A stretch of 64,000 bases of DNA from GCA-2720865 sp047630275 (lineage in GTDB: Bacteria > Bdellovibrionota > Bacteriovoracia > Bacteriovoracales > Bacteriovoracaceae). Made by a program: the position numbers and the translations under genes. A model generated the notes under the pieces. That model did no database searches. It was not told where the DNA came from and saw only the letters and a list, made by a program, of their open reading frames with translations. Shown in pieces: positions 62,435-64,000 of the stretch (positions are counted from its first letter, which is position 1; each line of letters opens with the position of its first letter). The stretch lies in NCBI GenBank assembly GCA_047630275.1, contig JBLHVN010000001.1, positions 930,001 through 994,000 on the forward strand. The letters are read 5' to 3'.

Positions 62435-63694
62435 ATGAAAAACTTAAAAAAACTGACACTCTTAGTGGTCCTTGCAATTTCAACAAATGTTTTTGCTCAA
62501 GCTGACCGGTCTGGGGACACTTCCTCTTCTCTTTCAAACAAAGGCTCTAAAGAGTACATCGTTACGGCAATAGGAACTTCAACTCTTAGCCCAGACCTAG
62601 TCACTCACGTGGTAGTAGTAGGATCAAGTGTTGATGAAGACTCTGATCAGTTCTTTCAATCAGGATTGATTCAGGCCTATAAGTACAAAGAAATGTATAA
62701 AGATCATCAAGTTGTTATCATCTCTTCTCCCGACGTAAGAAGCACTGATAATGAAGAAGTTCTTCAAAAATTCAACCTTCCCATTATCAAACAGATTGGC
62801 ACAAATTTTAATGTTTATAACCTTGTAGAAGAAATGCTTTTTTTCAAAAAGATAGCTAGCTTTGACTACTACGGACATTCTAGTCCATGGGCCATTAAGT
62901 TAGCTAAGAGTAATGGAACGATTGAACCAGGTAGCCACAAGAGTACTCTTCAAAAGCTTAACTCTCATTTTACAAAGCTAGCCTACGCAACTCTTAACGG
63001 TTGTAACGGCGGTTTTAATATTGCTCCTGAACTCTCAAGTGTTTGGAAGATTCCGGTTAGTGGAAGCTTAACAAGCACTCAATTTGAAAGACTTCAAACT
63101 GATGGATTTTATAAGAAAGCAGATAGAACTAGAGAAGACTATGTTCAAGTAAACGATGCTACTTTTACTTCACCTCTTGATTGTAGTGTTGGTGTTTGCT
63201 GGAGGCTAAAGACTGCTAGAAAGAACTATTCAAGCTACTGGGGTAACTTTAAAGACGGCGGTCTAAGCTTTCCTAAGTTCTTTTGTAACTTTGATAATTC
63301 AGATAAAAGATGTGAAAAATCAATGGCGCTTCAGATGGTTAGCTTTACTTCAACTACGGCGATTAACTTAAACTCAAGCCTTGAAGAATATAAAGCTGTA
63401 GTCTTTGATTACCTTTGTTCCACAGCTCTTGATAAAAGCTATTTTAGAAACTGCGTTAACGGAATCAAAAATGCTGTAGCAAACAACAGCCTTAGGTTTC
63501 AAGCTCACCCAGGTAATGCCCTTGAGTGTAACTTTAAAAGATGTAATGCTACAATTAAGTGTAAGAAGAAAAGATTCTTTGGAAGCGGGCCTAGAGGCGG
63601 AACTTGTGAAGTGATTACAACTCCAAACTCAAACCCAACAACTCTTGTTCGCGAATACAAAGCTTTCTTAGAAGGCTGGAAGCTTCTGCACTAA
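62435..63694 (+). CDS. Secreted protein with possible clan-CD cysteine-peptidase core
   Basis: The 419 residues start with a signal peptide (1-21, VFAQ). A strand-rich domain holds SFDYYGHSS with His148 and, 42 residues later, AYATLNGCNGG with Cys190. Hydrophobic strand plus His-Gly-like turn, then strand plus Gly-Cys, is the clan-CD pattern (caspase, gingipain, clostripain), although HS replaces HG. The C-terminal 140 residues are Cys-rich (ECNFKRCNATIKC). No close family is recognised. The stop overlaps the convergent PilZ gene. Peptidase activity is an inference. Confidence 0.7.
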   Translation: MKNLKKLTLLVVLAISTNVFAQADRSGDTSSSLSNKGSKEYIVTAIGTSTLSPDLVTHVVVVGSSVDEDSDQFFQSGLIQAYKYKEMYKDHQVVIISSPDVRSTDNEEVLQKFNLPIIKQIGTNFNVYNLVEEMLFFKKIASFDYYGHSSPWAIKLAKSNGTIEPGSHKSTLQKLNSHFTKLAYATLNGCNGGFNIAPELSSVWKIPVSGSLTSTQFERLQTDGFYKKADRTREDYVQVNDATFTSPLDCSVGVCWRLKTARKNYSSYWGNFKDGGLSFPKFFCNFDNSDKRCEKSMALQMVSFTSTTAINLNSSLEEYKAVVFDYLCSTALDKSYFRNCVNGIKNAVANNSLRFQAHPGNALECNFKRCNATIKCKKKRFFGSGPRGGTCEVITTPNSNPTTLVREYKAFLEGWKLLH

Positions 63695-64000
63695 GCAGAA
63701 GCAATACTGGCCGTGTCTTTTAAGATTTGATCTAAGATCCACTTATTAGACAAGGTCAAATCTTCAAACTTAATACCAATACCACCCGGGTAACTTCCGT
63801 TAGGCTCACAGAGCCTAACAACTTCAGCATCACAAGAAAATTCCTTTTGACCAGAAAGACCTAAGGTTAGAGAGATCTTATCACCTTCATTGATGGGCTT
63901 AGTTAGCTCTTCGTTCATCTTTGCAAGGGAAGGGTGAGAGAGAAAAGCACCAGAGCTTGAGATGTCAAAAGTCTTAGAAAGAAGCGGGCTTCCAAGAGGG
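63691..64000 (-). CDS. PilZ-domain protein, N-terminus outside window
   Basis: The minus-strand frame is open to the window's right edge, so the ATG at 63918 is internal. The visible 102 residues contain DISSSGAFLS, the (D/N)xSxxG half of the c-di-GMP site, and GIGIKFEDLT, the closing strand of PilZ domains. The RxxxR half lies outside. It should bind c-di-GMP and is a possible target of the cyclase at 5680-6699, though far away. Confidence 0.85.
   Translation of the reverse strand, partial: PLGSPLLSKTFDISSSGAFLSHPSLAKMNEELTKPINEGDKISLTLGLSGQKEFSCDAEVVRLCEPNGSYPGGIGIKFEDLTLSNKWILDQILKDTASIASA

Overview
The window is 64 kb of moderately AT-rich, gene-dense bacterial chromosome. About 58 protein genes are supported on both strands, and no gap without a gene exceeds about 210 bases. 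I see no rRNA, tRNA, insertion sequence, prophage or CRISPR array. The products point to a Gram-negative, diderm, probably predatory or bacteriolytic member of the Bdellovibrionota, of the Bacteriovorax or Halobacteriovorax kind. The reasons are many secreted hydrolases and lipoproteins, TrmFO, a bactofilin, c-di-GMP proteins, AapJQMP, an O-antigen-ligase-like protein and an L,D-transpeptidase. That placement is an inference from gene content; no marker gene proves it.

Layout. 1-2.8 kb: end of an M16 peptidase, then a minus-strand operon of L,D-transpeptidase, membrane coiled-coil protein and bactofilin. 2.9-8.5 kb: a receiver/acidic-repeat/coiled-coil protein, a GGDEF diguanylate cyclase, a metallophosphoesterase and a zincin lipoprotein. 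8.5-13 kb: amino-acid permease fused to universal-stress domains, a histone-H1-like basic protein, and NadE. 13-20.9 kb: a tight plus-strand run of trmFO, an EamA transporter, and a surface-sugar cluster (UXS-like epimerase, two glycosyltransferases, a second epimerase and a split transketolase). 21-29.4 kb: lipoprotein, HEAT-repeat protein, aapJQMP and two secreted unknowns. 29.4-35.2 kb: small membrane and lipoproteins, GST, EndA-type nuclease and a secreted PLD-fold protein. 35.4-38.2 kb: three tandem prepilin-like genes. 38.2-48.6 kb: mixed metabolism (FabH-like, MAPEG, YheT, aldo-keto reductase), a subtilisin, DUF502 and an O-antigen ligase-TPR protein.

48.6-53.3 kb holds the most unusual locus. 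A minus-strand operon encodes a MotB/ZorB-like protein with about 650 residues of coiled coil between its membrane helix and its OmpA domain, a MotA/ZorA-like channel partner, a stand-alone cyclic-nucleotide-binding domain and a MarR-type regulator. It looks like an ion-driven 5:2-type motor not matching the flagellar, Tol, Exb, Agl, Gld or Zorya layouts. 53.4-57.9 kb: DEDDh exonuclease, a two-component system (VxrAB-like) and a MATE exporter. 57.9-62.4 kb: a compact lipid-type operon (hexapeptide transferase, PlsC, class II aldolase, RND/MMPL exporter). 62.4-64 kb: a secreted protein with a possible clan-CD cysteine-peptidase core, then a PilZ protein cut by the window edge.

Common themes are c-di-GMP signalling (GGDEF, PilZ), envelope building (LDT/bactofilin, glycan and lipid clusters) and secreted hydrolysis. 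Many neighbouring genes overlap by 1-11 bases, often at GTG or TTG start codons, which indicates translational coupling.
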